Shown here piece by piece: positions 15,093 through 22,018 of a stretch of DNA of 34,622 nucleotides. The notes under the pieces were generated by a model. That model was not told the origin of the DNA. It saw only the letters and a list, made by a program, of their open reading frames with translations, and did no database searches. This DNA is from Erysipelotrichaceae bacterium (GTDB taxonomy: Bacteria; Bacillota_I; Bacilli_A; Erysipelotrichales; Erysipelotrichaceae). Each line of letters opens with the position of its first letter. The stretch's first letter is position 1. Location of the stretch: contig JAFRLM010000009.1 in NCBI GenBank assembly GCA_017431225.1, forward strand, positions 1 to 34,622. The letters are read 5' to 3'. A program made the translations under genes and the position numbers.

Positions 15093-15368
15093 ATGGAAAC
15101 ACACAATCAGATCGTTTCGATCGTTCTGAATTTCTTATCCCTGATCCTGATGACCATTACCGCCGCTTTCGCGTTCCGGAAATTCTACAGGACAATGAAG
15201 AAAAAGACGCAGTATAAAAAAGCCCGCAGCGCAAAGATCGGTGACAAAGCCGTGACTGTCAAGGGGCTCGAAGGCACTGTCGTAGCTGTTGGCGAAGATA
15301 CGGTCGATCTTGAATACAACGGGCATTGCGCATCGTTTGTATATGAAGCGATCAAAGATATCGCCTGA
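15093..15368 (+). CDS. YajC-like small membrane protein (second of two)
   Basis: 91 residues. An N-terminal helix (IVSIVLNFLSLILMTITAAFAF) is followed by a basic stretch and a compact domain, KIGDKAVTVKGLEGTVVAVGEDTVDLEYNG, which has the G-D-x-V-x-x-x-G-x-x-G-T-V pattern of YajC. AGGAGG precedes the ATG by about 6 bp and overlaps the end of the first YajC-like gene. No Sec gene is nearby, so its use as a SecDF partner is only an analogy. Confidence 0.5.
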   Translation: METHNQIVSIVLNFLSLILMTITAAFAFRKFYRTMKKKTQYKKARSAKIGDKAVTVKGLEGTVVAVGEDTVDLEYNGHCASFVYEAIKDIA

Positions 15369-15381
15369 AAACGCACTTCCC

Positions 15382-15426
15382 TGAAGCCATGTAAAATTCT
15401 CCCCTTTCTATATTGAACTGGCTTCA
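15382..15426 (+). promoter_or_regulatory. Upstream stem in the acyltransferase leader
   Basis: TGAAGCCA (15382-15389) and TGGCTTCA (15419-15426) are perfect complements around a 29-base loop. It sits just before a strong terminator and may form part of one leader structure. No known riboswitch or T-box consensus was recognised. Confidence 0.35.
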
Positions 15427-15435
15427 TTAATTCCG

Positions 15436-15480
15436 GCAGATTCATAAGACCCGCCATATTCTTGTGAGTCTGCTTTTTTC
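15436..15480 (+). terminator. Terminator or attenuator just before the acyltransferase gene
   Basis: A 14-bp stem with two G-U pairs (15436-15449 with 15460-15473) and a 10-base loop, followed by TTTTTTC. The AAGGAGG of gene 15497 begins two bases later. It may end the YajC-like transcript or control the next gene. Confidence 0.75.
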
Positions 15481-15496
15481 TAAGGAGGGTCTTTCG

Positions 15497-15934
15497 ATGA
15501 GTTTAGGAAACTACTATTTTGAGAGGATCGAGTACCGTATCAGTAAAAGGATGCGCGCAGAGAACTATCTCGCGAAGTATTTCGGAAGCGCGGACGAAAG
15601 GATCCGCCGTGTCTGCCTGGCCTCCCTGTTCGGATCCACCAGCCGGGACATGGTCCTGGGCAGAGGGTTTCGCTGCGAGTTCGGGAACAATACGTACTTC
15701 GGAAGAAATTTCTCCTGCGGAGAGAATCTTCAGATCGATGATCATGCGCCTGTGTATATCGGAAACAATGTACATGTCGGCAATAATGTTAAAATAAAAA
15801 CACTGCTTCACGCCACCGGCGACGGATATACGGCAAAGCCTGTATATATAGGCGATGATGTATCAATCGATGATAATGTTGTTATAGAACCTGGTTCCGT
15901 TATCGGTTATAATAGCATAGTAAAAAATGACTAG
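15497..15934 (+). CDS. Hexapeptide-repeat (LbH) acyltransferase, shortened at the C-terminus
   Basis: 145 residues from the ATG at 15497 (AAGGAGG upstream). The N-terminal helix (RMRAENYLAKYFGSADERIRRV...LFG) and the left-handed beta-helix (FRCEFGNNTYFGRNFSCGENLQIDDHAPVYIGNNVHVGNNV) match maltose/galactoside O-acetyltransferases. These are usually 180-200 residues and end with a G-A-G-S-V-V-T-K-D-I-P...A-G-N-P-A tail. Here the frame stops after IEPGSVIGYNSIVKND, so the last coil and tail are missing. The 3' third is also more AT-rich than the rest. It may be a truncated, possibly inactive gene, or a minimal member. Confidence 0.65.
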   Translation: MSLGNYYFERIEYRISKRMRAENYLAKYFGSADERIRRVCLASLFGSTSRDMVLGRGFRCEFGNNTYFGRNFSCGENLQIDDHAPVYIGNNVHVGNNVKIKTLLHATGDGYTAKPVYIGDDVSIDDNVVIEPGSVIGYNSIVKND

Positions 15935-15940
15935 TCTCGA

Positions 15941-15955
15941 TCCGGCTTCGCCGGA
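15941..15955 (+). other. Short GC-rich hairpin upstream of the second S-component gene
   Basis: TCCGGC (15941-15946), loop TTC, GCCGGA (15950-15955), then the GGGAGGAG ribosome site. There is no T-run, so it is not a standard terminator. A TATAAT at 15908-15913, inside the end of the acyltransferase gene, may serve as the -10 box. Confidence 0.4.
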
Positions 15956-15977
15956 GAGGACGGGAGGAGCAACAAAA

Positions 15978-16568
15978 ATGTCAAATATCGCTAAAACAAG
16001 GAATATCACTTTGATCGCCGTATTCACTGCGATCGTTGCCGTTCTGCAGTTTGTCGGCGCAACGATCCACTTTGGCACATTCTCGATCTCGCTCGTACTG
16101 GTACCGATCGTTATCGGTGCTGCTTTATGCGGCCCGTATGCGGGTGCATGGTTCGGTTTTGTATTCTCGCTGATCGTTCTGTTTACCGACTCTGCCGCTT
16201 TTATGGTGATCAATCCGCTGGGAACGATCCTGACAGTCCTGGTCAAGGGCACGCTTGCGGGTTATCTTGCCGGACTGGTCTACAAAAAAGCAAGCGAAAA
16301 GAACCAGAACCGCTATTTCTCCGTCGGTCTGGCCGCAGTCATCGCTCCGATCGTTAACACTGGTGTCTTCCTGATCGGCTGCCGCCTCTTCTTCTTTGAA
16401 ACGATCAAAGCCTGGGGTGCCGGCGCCGGTTTCGACAATGCGTATGTCTACATGCTGGTCGGTTTCGTCGGCATAAACTTCCTGTTGGAACTGGTGATCA
16501 ACATCGTCCTTTCCCCGGTCATCGTCCGTCTTATCGACTACGGTCAGAAAAGTCTCGGAAGAGCCTAA
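15978..16568 (+). CDS. ECF transporter S-component (second)
   Basis: 196 residues from the ATG at 15978, which has GGGAGGAG upstream; an in-frame extension to 15927 lacks a ribosome site. About six membrane segments. ITLIAVFTAIVAVLQFVG, SLVLVPIVIGAALCGPYAGAWFGFVFSLIVL and INPLGTILTVLVKGTLAGYLAGLVYKK are typical of S-components for vitamins or precursors. The ligand is not clear. A terminator follows, so it is probably transcribed alone or with the acyltransferase. Confidence 0.82.
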   Translation: MSNIAKTRNITLIAVFTAIVAVLQFVGATIHFGTFSISLVLVPIVIGAALCGPYAGAWFGFVFSLIVLFTDSAAFMVINPLGTILTVLVKGTLAGYLAGLVYKKASEKNQNRYFSVGLAAVIAPIVNTGVFLIGCRLFFFETIKAWGAGAGFDNAYVYMLVGFVGINFLLELVINIVLSPVIVRLIDYGQKSLGRA

Positions 16569-16595
16569 GGATCATCCAAACACAGTAAATACGAG

Positions 16596-16618
16596 AGCTG
16601 CCTGACGGCAGCTTTTTC
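16596..16618 (+). terminator. Intrinsic terminator after the second S-component gene
   Basis: AGCTGCC (16596-16602), loop TGAC, GGCAGCT (16607-16613), then five T. A second stem, TATGCCC/GGGCATA (16619-16638), follows at once and lacks its own T-run. Confidence 0.85.
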
Positions 16619-16681
16619 TATGCCCGTTTAAGGGCATATCCATATAAAAAAGATGTATGGATGATCAATTTCGGAGTTGAG

Positions 16682-16687
16682 TATAAT
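16682..16687 (+). promoter_or_regulatory. -10 box of MATE gene 16738
   Basis: TATAAT with predicted +1 near 16694, giving a leader of about 44 bases that contains GGAGG at 16724-16728. Confidence 0.5.
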
Positions 16688-16737
16688 AAAGAGCATGTTT
16701 ATTGCGCAGTATTGGAAGTATACGGAGGAAATCTGTT

Positions 16738-18093
16738 GTGAATAAAGATCTGACTACGGGAAAACCGGAAAAAGTGCTCTGGGAGTTCTGCCTTCCCCTG
16801 TTTGGAAGCATCATCTTTCAGCAGCTTTATAATATCGCTGACAGTCTGGTCGCTGGGAAGTTCATCGGCGAGAACGCCCTGGCGGCTGTCGGAAACAGCT
16901 ATGAGATCACTCTGGTCTTCATCGCTTTTGCCTTTGGCTGCAATATCGGCTGTTCAGTCATCGTCTCGACCTGTTTCGGCGCAAAGAAGTACAGCGAACT
17001 GAAGACCGCTGTCTCTACGGCACTGATCGCCAGCGCCGCGCTCTGCGCTCTGCTCGTGTTTGCGGGTGTGATCTTCTGCGGCGATCTGCTCCGGCTGATC
17101 CGGACCCCGCAGGAGGTATTTGCCGACTCGCAGCTTTATCTTGATATTTATATCTGGGGTTTCCCGTTTGTGCTGTTCTACAACATCTCCACCGGCATCT
17201 TTTCGGCTATGGGAGATTCCCGCACGCCTTTCCTGTTCCTGGCAGTCTCCTCGGTCACCAATATCCTCATGGATATCTGGTTCGTTGCCGGCTTTAAAAT
17301 GGGCGTTGCCGGGGTTGCCTGGGCAACATTCATCTGTCAGGCCGCAAGCTGCATCCTGGCCCTTGCGTTCGTATTGAAACGTCTGAAAGGCATAAAGACC
17401 GAAGACAGCTTTCCGCTGTTCTCCTGGAATGTTTTCGGCAGGATCGCGCGGGTCGCGGTCCCGAGCATCCTCCAGCAGAGCTTCATCTCCGTCGGCAACA
17501 TCATTATCCAGGGTGTGATCAACGGATTCGGACCGGGCATCATGGCCGGCTACTCCGCCGCGATCAAACTCAACAATCTCGTGATCACCTCCTTTACGAC
17601 GCTGGGCAATGGCGTTTCAAACTACACCGCCCAGAACATCGGCGCCGGGAAAATGCCGCGGATCACGCAGGGCTTCCTGGCCGGACTTAAGTTGGTGTGG
17701 ATATTATGTGTTCCGATCGTCGCCCTTTATCTGCTTGGCGGAAAGATGCTGATCCTGCTGTTTATGAACGAGCCGTCGAAAGAGGCGCTCGATTCCGGGC
17801 TGATGCTGCTGCGCATCGTCTCCCCTTTCTATTTCGTGATCTCAGTGAAGCTGATCGCCGACGGCATCCTGCGCGGCGCCAGCGAGATGGGAAAATTCAT
17901 GATCGCGACCTTTACCGATCTGATCCTGCGTGTGGTCCTGGCACTCACTCTGTCAAAGACCGCGCTTGGCGCTACCGGCATCTGGTGCGCCTGGCCGATC
18001 GGATGGGCCATTGCCACTTCGATCTCCCTGTGTTTCTACCGCAAAGGCGTCTGGTGCAGGGAACAGAACACCGAAAAGACAAAGGAAGCGTAA
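16738..18093 (+). CDS. MATE family exporter (copy 3)
   Basis: 451 residues, about 12 membrane segments. The start NKDLTTGKPEKVLWEFCLPLFGSIIFQQLYNIADSLVAGKFIG is standard for the family, and the second half repeats it (RIARVAVPSILQQSFISVGN). It should export small molecules using an ion gradient. The start is GTG at 16738 with GGAGG nine bases upstream; a TTG at 16702 in the same frame has no ribosome site. A terminator overlaps the stop codon. Confidence 0.88.
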   Translation: MNKDLTTGKPEKVLWEFCLPLFGSIIFQQLYNIADSLVAGKFIGENALAAVGNSYEITLVFIAFAFGCNIGCSVIVSTCFGAKKYSELKTAVSTALIASAALCALLVFAGVIFCGDLLRLIRTPQEVFADSQLYLDIYIWGFPFVLFYNISTGIFSAMGDSRTPFLFLAVSSVTNILMDIWFVAGFKMGVAGVAWATFICQAASCILALAFVLKRLKGIKTEDSFPLFSWNVFGRIARVAVPSILQQSFISVGNIIIQGVINGFGPGIMAGYSAAIKLNNLVITSFTTLGNGVSNYTAQNIGAGKMPRITQGFLAGLKLVWILCVPIVALYLLGGKMLILLFMNEPSKEALDSGLMLLRIVSPFYFVISVKLIADGILRGASEMGKFMIATFTDLILRVVLALTLSKTALGATGIWCAWPIGWAIATSISLCFYRKGVWCREQNTEKTKEA

Positions 18094-18106
18094 TGCTTCC
18101 TTTTTG
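18081..18106 (+). terminator. Terminator overlapping the stop of MATE copy 3
   Basis: AAAGGAAGC (18081-18089), loop GTAAT, GCTTCCTTT (18095-18103), T-run to 18105. The TAA stop forms part of the loop. Confidence 0.8.
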
Positions 18107-18109
18107 GTA

Positions 18110-18139
18110 TTTACGGGCATATTCACAGGCTGATAAACT
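18110..18139 (+). promoter_or_regulatory. Promoter of yaaA
   Basis: TTTACG (18110-18115) and TAAACT (18134-18139), 18-bp spacer. The -10 ends six bases before the ATG, so +1 would be the A of the start codon. Confidence 0.45.
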
Positions 18140-18145
18140 CAAGAC

Positions 18146-18892
18146 ATGAAGATCATTATCGCGCCCGCTAAAAAGATGACAGAGAATAACGATGATTTCG
18201 ACTTCCGGCAGCTGCCGCTCTTTCTTGAGCAGGCAGAGGAACTGCAGGAATGGCTCCGCTCAATGAGCTTCGAGCAGAGAAGAACGCTCTGGTCATGCAG
18301 TGAAAAGATTGCCCGGGAAAGCAGCGAACTGCTGGAGAACGACCTCAGAGAAAGACTTTCGCCCGCGATCGTTTCCTATACCGGCATCCAGTACCAGACG
18401 ATGTCCCCTTCGGTCTTTACCGATGGGGAGCTGGAATATGTCGAGAATAACCTGCGTATCCTGTCAGGCTTTTACGGCTTGCTGAAGCCGTTTGACGGCA
18501 TCCGCGCCTATCGTCTCGAGATGCAGACAAAAGGATCGCCGCGCGGCGGCGATCTCTATGGATTCTGGGGAGATAAGATCTGCCGGGAACTGCAGAAAGA
18601 GACAGATACGATCATTAATCTCGCTTCCGCGGAATACAGCAAGGCAGTTGAACGTTATCTGCGGCCGGAAGACCGTTTCCTGACTTTCGTTTTTGCAGAG
18701 AAGGAAAAAGGAAAACTCGTGACCAAAGGCGTGTATGCCAAGATGGCCAGGGGAGATATGGTGCGCTATATGGCAGAAAACCGGATCGAAGATCCGGAAG
18801 ACTGCAAAGCGTATAACAGAATGGGATATCGTTTCGAACCGGAAGCTTCGGACGGAACGAACTGGGTATTCGTCAGAGAACAGCCGGAATAA
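18146..18892 (+). CDS. yaaA: Peroxide stress protein YaaA (UPF0246)
   Basis: 248 residues, the normal length. MKIIIAPAKKM, the SPSVFTDGELEYVENNLRILSGFYGLLKPFDGIRAYRLEM core and the TNWVFVRE end are YaaA hallmarks. In E. coli the protein limits free iron and DNA damage under peroxide and binds DNA; the role here is inferred from family. There is no ribosome site and the -10 box abuts the start, so the mRNA may be leaderless. The 3' end overlaps the convergent permease gene by 20 bp. Confidence 0.93.
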   Translation: MKIIIAPAKKMTENNDDFDFRQLPLFLEQAEELQEWLRSMSFEQRRTLWSCSEKIARESSELLENDLRERLSPAIVSYTGIQYQTMSPSVFTDGELEYVENNLRILSGFYGLLKPFDGIRAYRLEMQTKGSPRGGDLYGFWGDKICRELQKETDTIINLASAEYSKAVERYLRPEDRFLTFVFAEKEKGKLVTKGVYAKMARGDMVRYMAENRIEDPEDCKAYNRMGYRFEPEASDGTNWVFVREQPE

Positions 18893-20351
18893 GATAGATC
18901 AGAAGCCCGACCGCGGTCGCGGTCATCGTTGCGTATTTCCAGATGGAATATTCCTTATCCATCTTTTTCTTTTCCTCCGCCGTAGGTTCTTCGATGACGC
19001 CGATCTCTTCCTCGATCGTCGGGATCCGGTTTTCATTCTTGCGGGTGAAGATGTACCAGTAAACAACAGCGGCAATGCATACGAGCGTACCTGTGATCAG
19101 GGCGCTTTTTTCTACGAACGGCAACATGAACAGGTAGGCCGCGATTGTGAACCAGGCGCCGAAATTACCCATCGGCGCCTTATATGGACGCTTCATATCC
19201 GGGTAATTCTTTTTCAGGCCCAGATAGGCAAGACAGCCGATGATATAACAGACCGCCAGCGAGAAAAGAGAGACGGACGCGATGTAGTTGATCGAGCCGG
19301 TCGCAATAAGAAGGTAGTTGATGATGCCGACAGCGATGATGGATATATAAGGTGTTTTGTATTTCGAATGCACCTTCGCGAAGACAGACGGCAGCGTCTT
19401 GTCTTCCGCCATGGTGAAGATATAGCGCGCTGGCGCCGCGATGCCGGGATTGATCGTGGACAGGTCTCCGCCAAAGGCAACGCCGATGCAGAGAATGATG
19501 ATCGGAAGTCCGAGATAGCCGGCGGCTTTCAGACCTTCCGCGTACGGCGCGTCTGCCGACGCGATCAGGCCGTAGAATTCCTTCGGCACAAGCCCGACCA
19601 GGAACCACTGGAAGAGCGCGTTGACCGCGAATACGAGAAAGACCGACAGTTTCAATGCCCGCGGCAGATTGTACTGCGGGTATTTGGTCTCTCCGCCCAT
19701 CGATACACAGGTCTCAAAACCGGTATAGCACCACCAGACGAGACCGAAGATCGTCATGCAGCGGGCAAAGGAAGGCAGCTCGTTCCTTGCGAGAGGCTGG
19801 AAATAGGAAAGCTGGATCTTCGGGATCATGTACAGGAACCAGACGATCGAACAGCCCCAGAAAAAGAAGATGAATGCCGTCTGCGCTTTGCCGGAAAGCT
19901 CGATTCCGCGCAGATTCAGGATCAGGAAGATGGTTACCAGGATCACGGCGATGATTCGTGAGTCGACGCCGCCCAGATTGATCCCGAACTGTTCAAACAG
20001 CGTTTTGAAATAATTGGAAAAGGCCAGAGTCTCACCGGCGCCGATCGCAACGACGGAGATGATATAGCTCCATCCGGCGATATTTGCCCAGACCCGGTTC
20101 AAACCTCTTTTTGCATAGTTATAGGTGCCGCCGGCGCAGGGAAGCGCAGCGGACATCTCGCCGTACAGCAGGCACGGCCAGATACTGATCAGAAGTGAAA
20201 CGAAAGTAAACAGGATAATGTAAGGACCGACAAGGCCGATCTGCGCGGAACCGCAGGTAAAGAGTCCGACACCGACAACGGTACCGACAGTCATGGAAAT
20301 CGCTTCTTTCAGACCCAGAGCCCGTACAAGGCGGTTATTTTCATTATTCAT
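18873..20351 (-). CDS. APC-superfamily amino acid permease (first)
   Basis: 492 residues with about 12-14 membrane segments. The N-terminal L-K-E-A-I-S-M-T-V-G-T-V-V-G-V-G-L-F helix, with its glycine-rich substrate loop, and CAGGTYNYAKRGL are hallmarks of APC permeases that take up amino acids or exchange them. A charged loop (RIPTIEEEIGVIEEPTAEEKKKMDKEY) precedes the last helix. Specificity is not clear. GAGG lies about 10 bp before the ATG. The gene is divergent from the NhaC-family gene and shares with it a control region that holds GTCAA motifs. It overlaps the end of yaaA. Confidence 0.88.
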   Translation of the reverse strand: MNNENNRLVRALGLKEAISMTVGTVVGVGLFTCGSAQIGLVGPYIILFTFVSLLISIWPCLLYGEMSAALPCAGGTYNYAKRGLNRVWANIAGWSYIISVVAIGAGETLAFSNYFKTLFEQFGINLGGVDSRIIAVILVTIFLILNLRGIELSGKAQTAFIFFFWGCSIVWFLYMIPKIQLSYFQPLARNELPSFARCMTIFGLVWWCYTGFETCVSMGGETKYPQYNLPRALKLSVFLVFAVNALFQWFLVGLVPKEFYGLIASADAPYAEGLKAAGYLGLPIIILCIGVAFGGDLSTINPGIAAPARYIFTMAEDKTLPSVFAKVHSKYKTPYISIIAVGIINYLLIATGSINYIASVSLFSLAVCYIIGCLAYLGLKKNYPDMKRPYKAPMGNFGAWFTIAAYLFMLPFVEKSALITGTLVCIAAVVYWYIFTRKNENRIPTIEEEIGVIEEPTAEEKKKMDKEYSIWKYATMTATAVGLLIYLIPAVL

Positions 20352-20398
20352 CGCATCTACCTCTTTGCCTCAGTTTATGTCTTTGGAAATCGGGAGTG

Positions 20399-20456
20399 AT
20401 TGACTGTTTTTGTGAGTTGGTCAATAAATTGTACAGAAATCTAAAAAAGTCAATTG
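20399..20456. promoter_or_regulatory. Shared control region with GTCAA motifs
   Basis: ATTGAC (20399-20404) and GTCAAT (20420-20425) form an inverted repeat, and another GTCAATTG lies at 20449-20456. GTTGGTCAATAAATT at 20416-20430 matches the 15-bp motif beside the two TetR genes at 11 of 15 positions. It is a possible operator between the divergent permease and antiporter genes. Confidence 0.4.
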
Positions 20457-20555
20457 AGGATTTAAGACGGGAGGATAAAATGCTGCCAAGTCGTTTGATA
20501 CTGTGCTGACGTTTGTATCCGGAAACGGAGAGTCGGCGGAAAAGGAGCTGATAAA

Positions 20556-21914
20556 GTGTTATCAAACGGAGCTTATGCATTGATCATCGTATGTATCGTG
20601 ATCGCCGGCGCGATCATCACCAGAAGATGTACCGAATTCCTTTTTCTGGGTTCGGTGCTGGGTGCTTTTGCGCTGTATGGCTTAGCGCTTCCCGGGAAAT
20701 ATGTGGAGATCCTGGAAACAGTCGTCGGAGATCCGGACAACGTCTGGCTCTGGCTCGTCTGCGGACTCTTCGGAAGCCTGATCTATCTGCTGAGAGAATC
20801 GAAAGGCACCTTCGGATTTCAGAAGATCCTGGAGAAGGTTTGCACGACCGAAAAAAGAACGATGCTCGCATCTTTCGTGCTCGGCGTAGCGATCTTCATT
20901 GATGATTATCTGAACATCATGACGGTCGGCGTCTGCATGAAAGACATGTATGACAAGCGGAAGATCCCGCGCGAATCGCTTGCCTTCATGCTGGACTCGA
21001 TCGGCGCTCCTGTCTGTGTGCTGATCCCGTTCTCGACCTGGGCGATCTTCTATGCGAATCTGTTTTTCGCCGAGACTCCGGTAGCTGCGGCATTCGATAC
21101 GCCCTTCCGTTCCTATATCAGCACGCTGCCGTTTCTCTTTTATCCGATCATCGCTCTGACGATCGTCTTCCTGTTTGCAGTCGGTCTTTTCCCCAAACTC
21201 GGACCGATGAAAAAAGCCTATGAGCGTACAGCCAGAACGGGGAAGACCTATTCGGATGCCAGTGCGAAATACAACAAGGAGAAAACGGTCACCTCGGAAA
21301 GCGGGAACATCATCGATTTCCTGCTTCCGATCCTGACGCTGGTCTTTCTGGCGATCCATACCGGCGAGATGCTGATCGGAATGCTAGCTTCGATCGTTGT
21401 ATGTCTGTTGCTCTATATCCCGCGCAAACTGATGACGATGGAACGCTTCCTGGATTGTATGATCGAAGGCTTTGCCTCCATGTTGTCGATCTTCTTCATG
21501 CTGGTAGGCGCCTTCTCGCTGGCAACGGTCTGCGGCGAGCTCGGACTTGCCGAATATCTGATCGAACTGGCGAAACCGCTTGTTTCCGCGAAACTTCTTC
21601 CCGCGCTTGCCTTCCAGCTGCTTGCGGCACTGGCGTTCGTCACGGGATCAAACTGGGGCATGAGTGCGGTCGTTATCCCGATCCTGATCCCGATGTGCGC
21701 TGCTCTGGGTTCGAATCTGATCCTGACTATGGCGGCGATCGTATCCGGCGGTGCATTCGGAAGTCACGCCTGTTTTTATACCGATGCCACAGTCCTTTCT
21801 TCCAAGAGTGCCGGTATAGAGAATATGGAGCACGCGCTCAGCCAGTATCCGTATGTCTTCATTGCGGCTGGGTTGACGTTTGTGTTATATGCCGTGTGCG
21901 GATATATCCTCTAG
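20556..21914 (+). CDS. NhaC-family Na+/H+ antiporter-like transporter
   Basis: 452 residues, about 11-12 membrane segments. VLGVAIFIDDYLNIMTVGVCMKDMYDKRKIPRESLAFMLDSIGAPVCVLIPFSTWA is the signature region of the NhaC family, with the conserved D-D in the membrane, and a matching region near the C-terminus reads AALAFVTGSNWGMSAVVIPILIPM. Members exchange Na+ for H+, sometimes with an organic acid or amino acid; the cargo cannot be settled. The start is GTG with AAGGAG 8 bp upstream. It is convergent with the permease at 22019; a shared terminator lies between. Confidence 0.85.
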   Translation: MLSNGAYALIIVCIVIAGAIITRRCTEFLFLGSVLGAFALYGLALPGKYVEILETVVGDPDNVWLWLVCGLFGSLIYLLRESKGTFGFQKILEKVCTTEKRTMLASFVLGVAIFIDDYLNIMTVGVCMKDMYDKRKIPRESLAFMLDSIGAPVCVLIPFSTWAIFYANLFFAETPVAAAFDTPFRSYISTLPFLFYPIIALTIVFLFAVGLFPKLGPMKKAYERTARTGKTYSDASAKYNKEKTVTSESGNIIDFLLPILTLVFLAIHTGEMLIGMLASIVVCLLLYIPRKLMTMERFLDCMIEGFASMLSIFFMLVGAFSLATVCGELGLAEYLIELAKPLVSAKLLPALAFQLLAALAFVTGSNWGMSAVVIPILIPMCAALGSNLILTMAAIVSGGAFGSHACFYTDATVLSSKSAGIENMEHALSQYPYVFIAAGLTFVLYAVCGYIL

Positions 21915-21947
21915 GATCTGCAACGAATAATAAAAGACTGAAAACAG

Positions 21948-21980
21948 AAATATGCCCGGACAGTGTCCGGGCATATTTCC
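21948..21980. terminator. Bidirectional terminator between convergent transporters
   Basis: A perfect 14-bp stem (21948-21961 with 21965-21978) and a 3-base loop. The T-rich tail is clearer on the minus strand, but the stem ends in TTT on the plus strand as well. Confidence 0.75.
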
Positions 21981-22018
21981 TGATCCTGTAGTTGGGGGAA
22001 GATCAGGCAAGAATGATA

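Noticed and set aside
16702..16737. TTG at 16702 as the start of MATE copy 3
   Set aside because: No ribosome site; GTG 16738 has GGAGG nine bases upstream and fits the family's N-terminus.
18735..19961. A 408-codon open frame across the end of yaaA and opposite the permease gene
   Set aside because: It crosses two well-supported genes and its product is a charged, domain-free sequence typical of antisense reading of a membrane protein.
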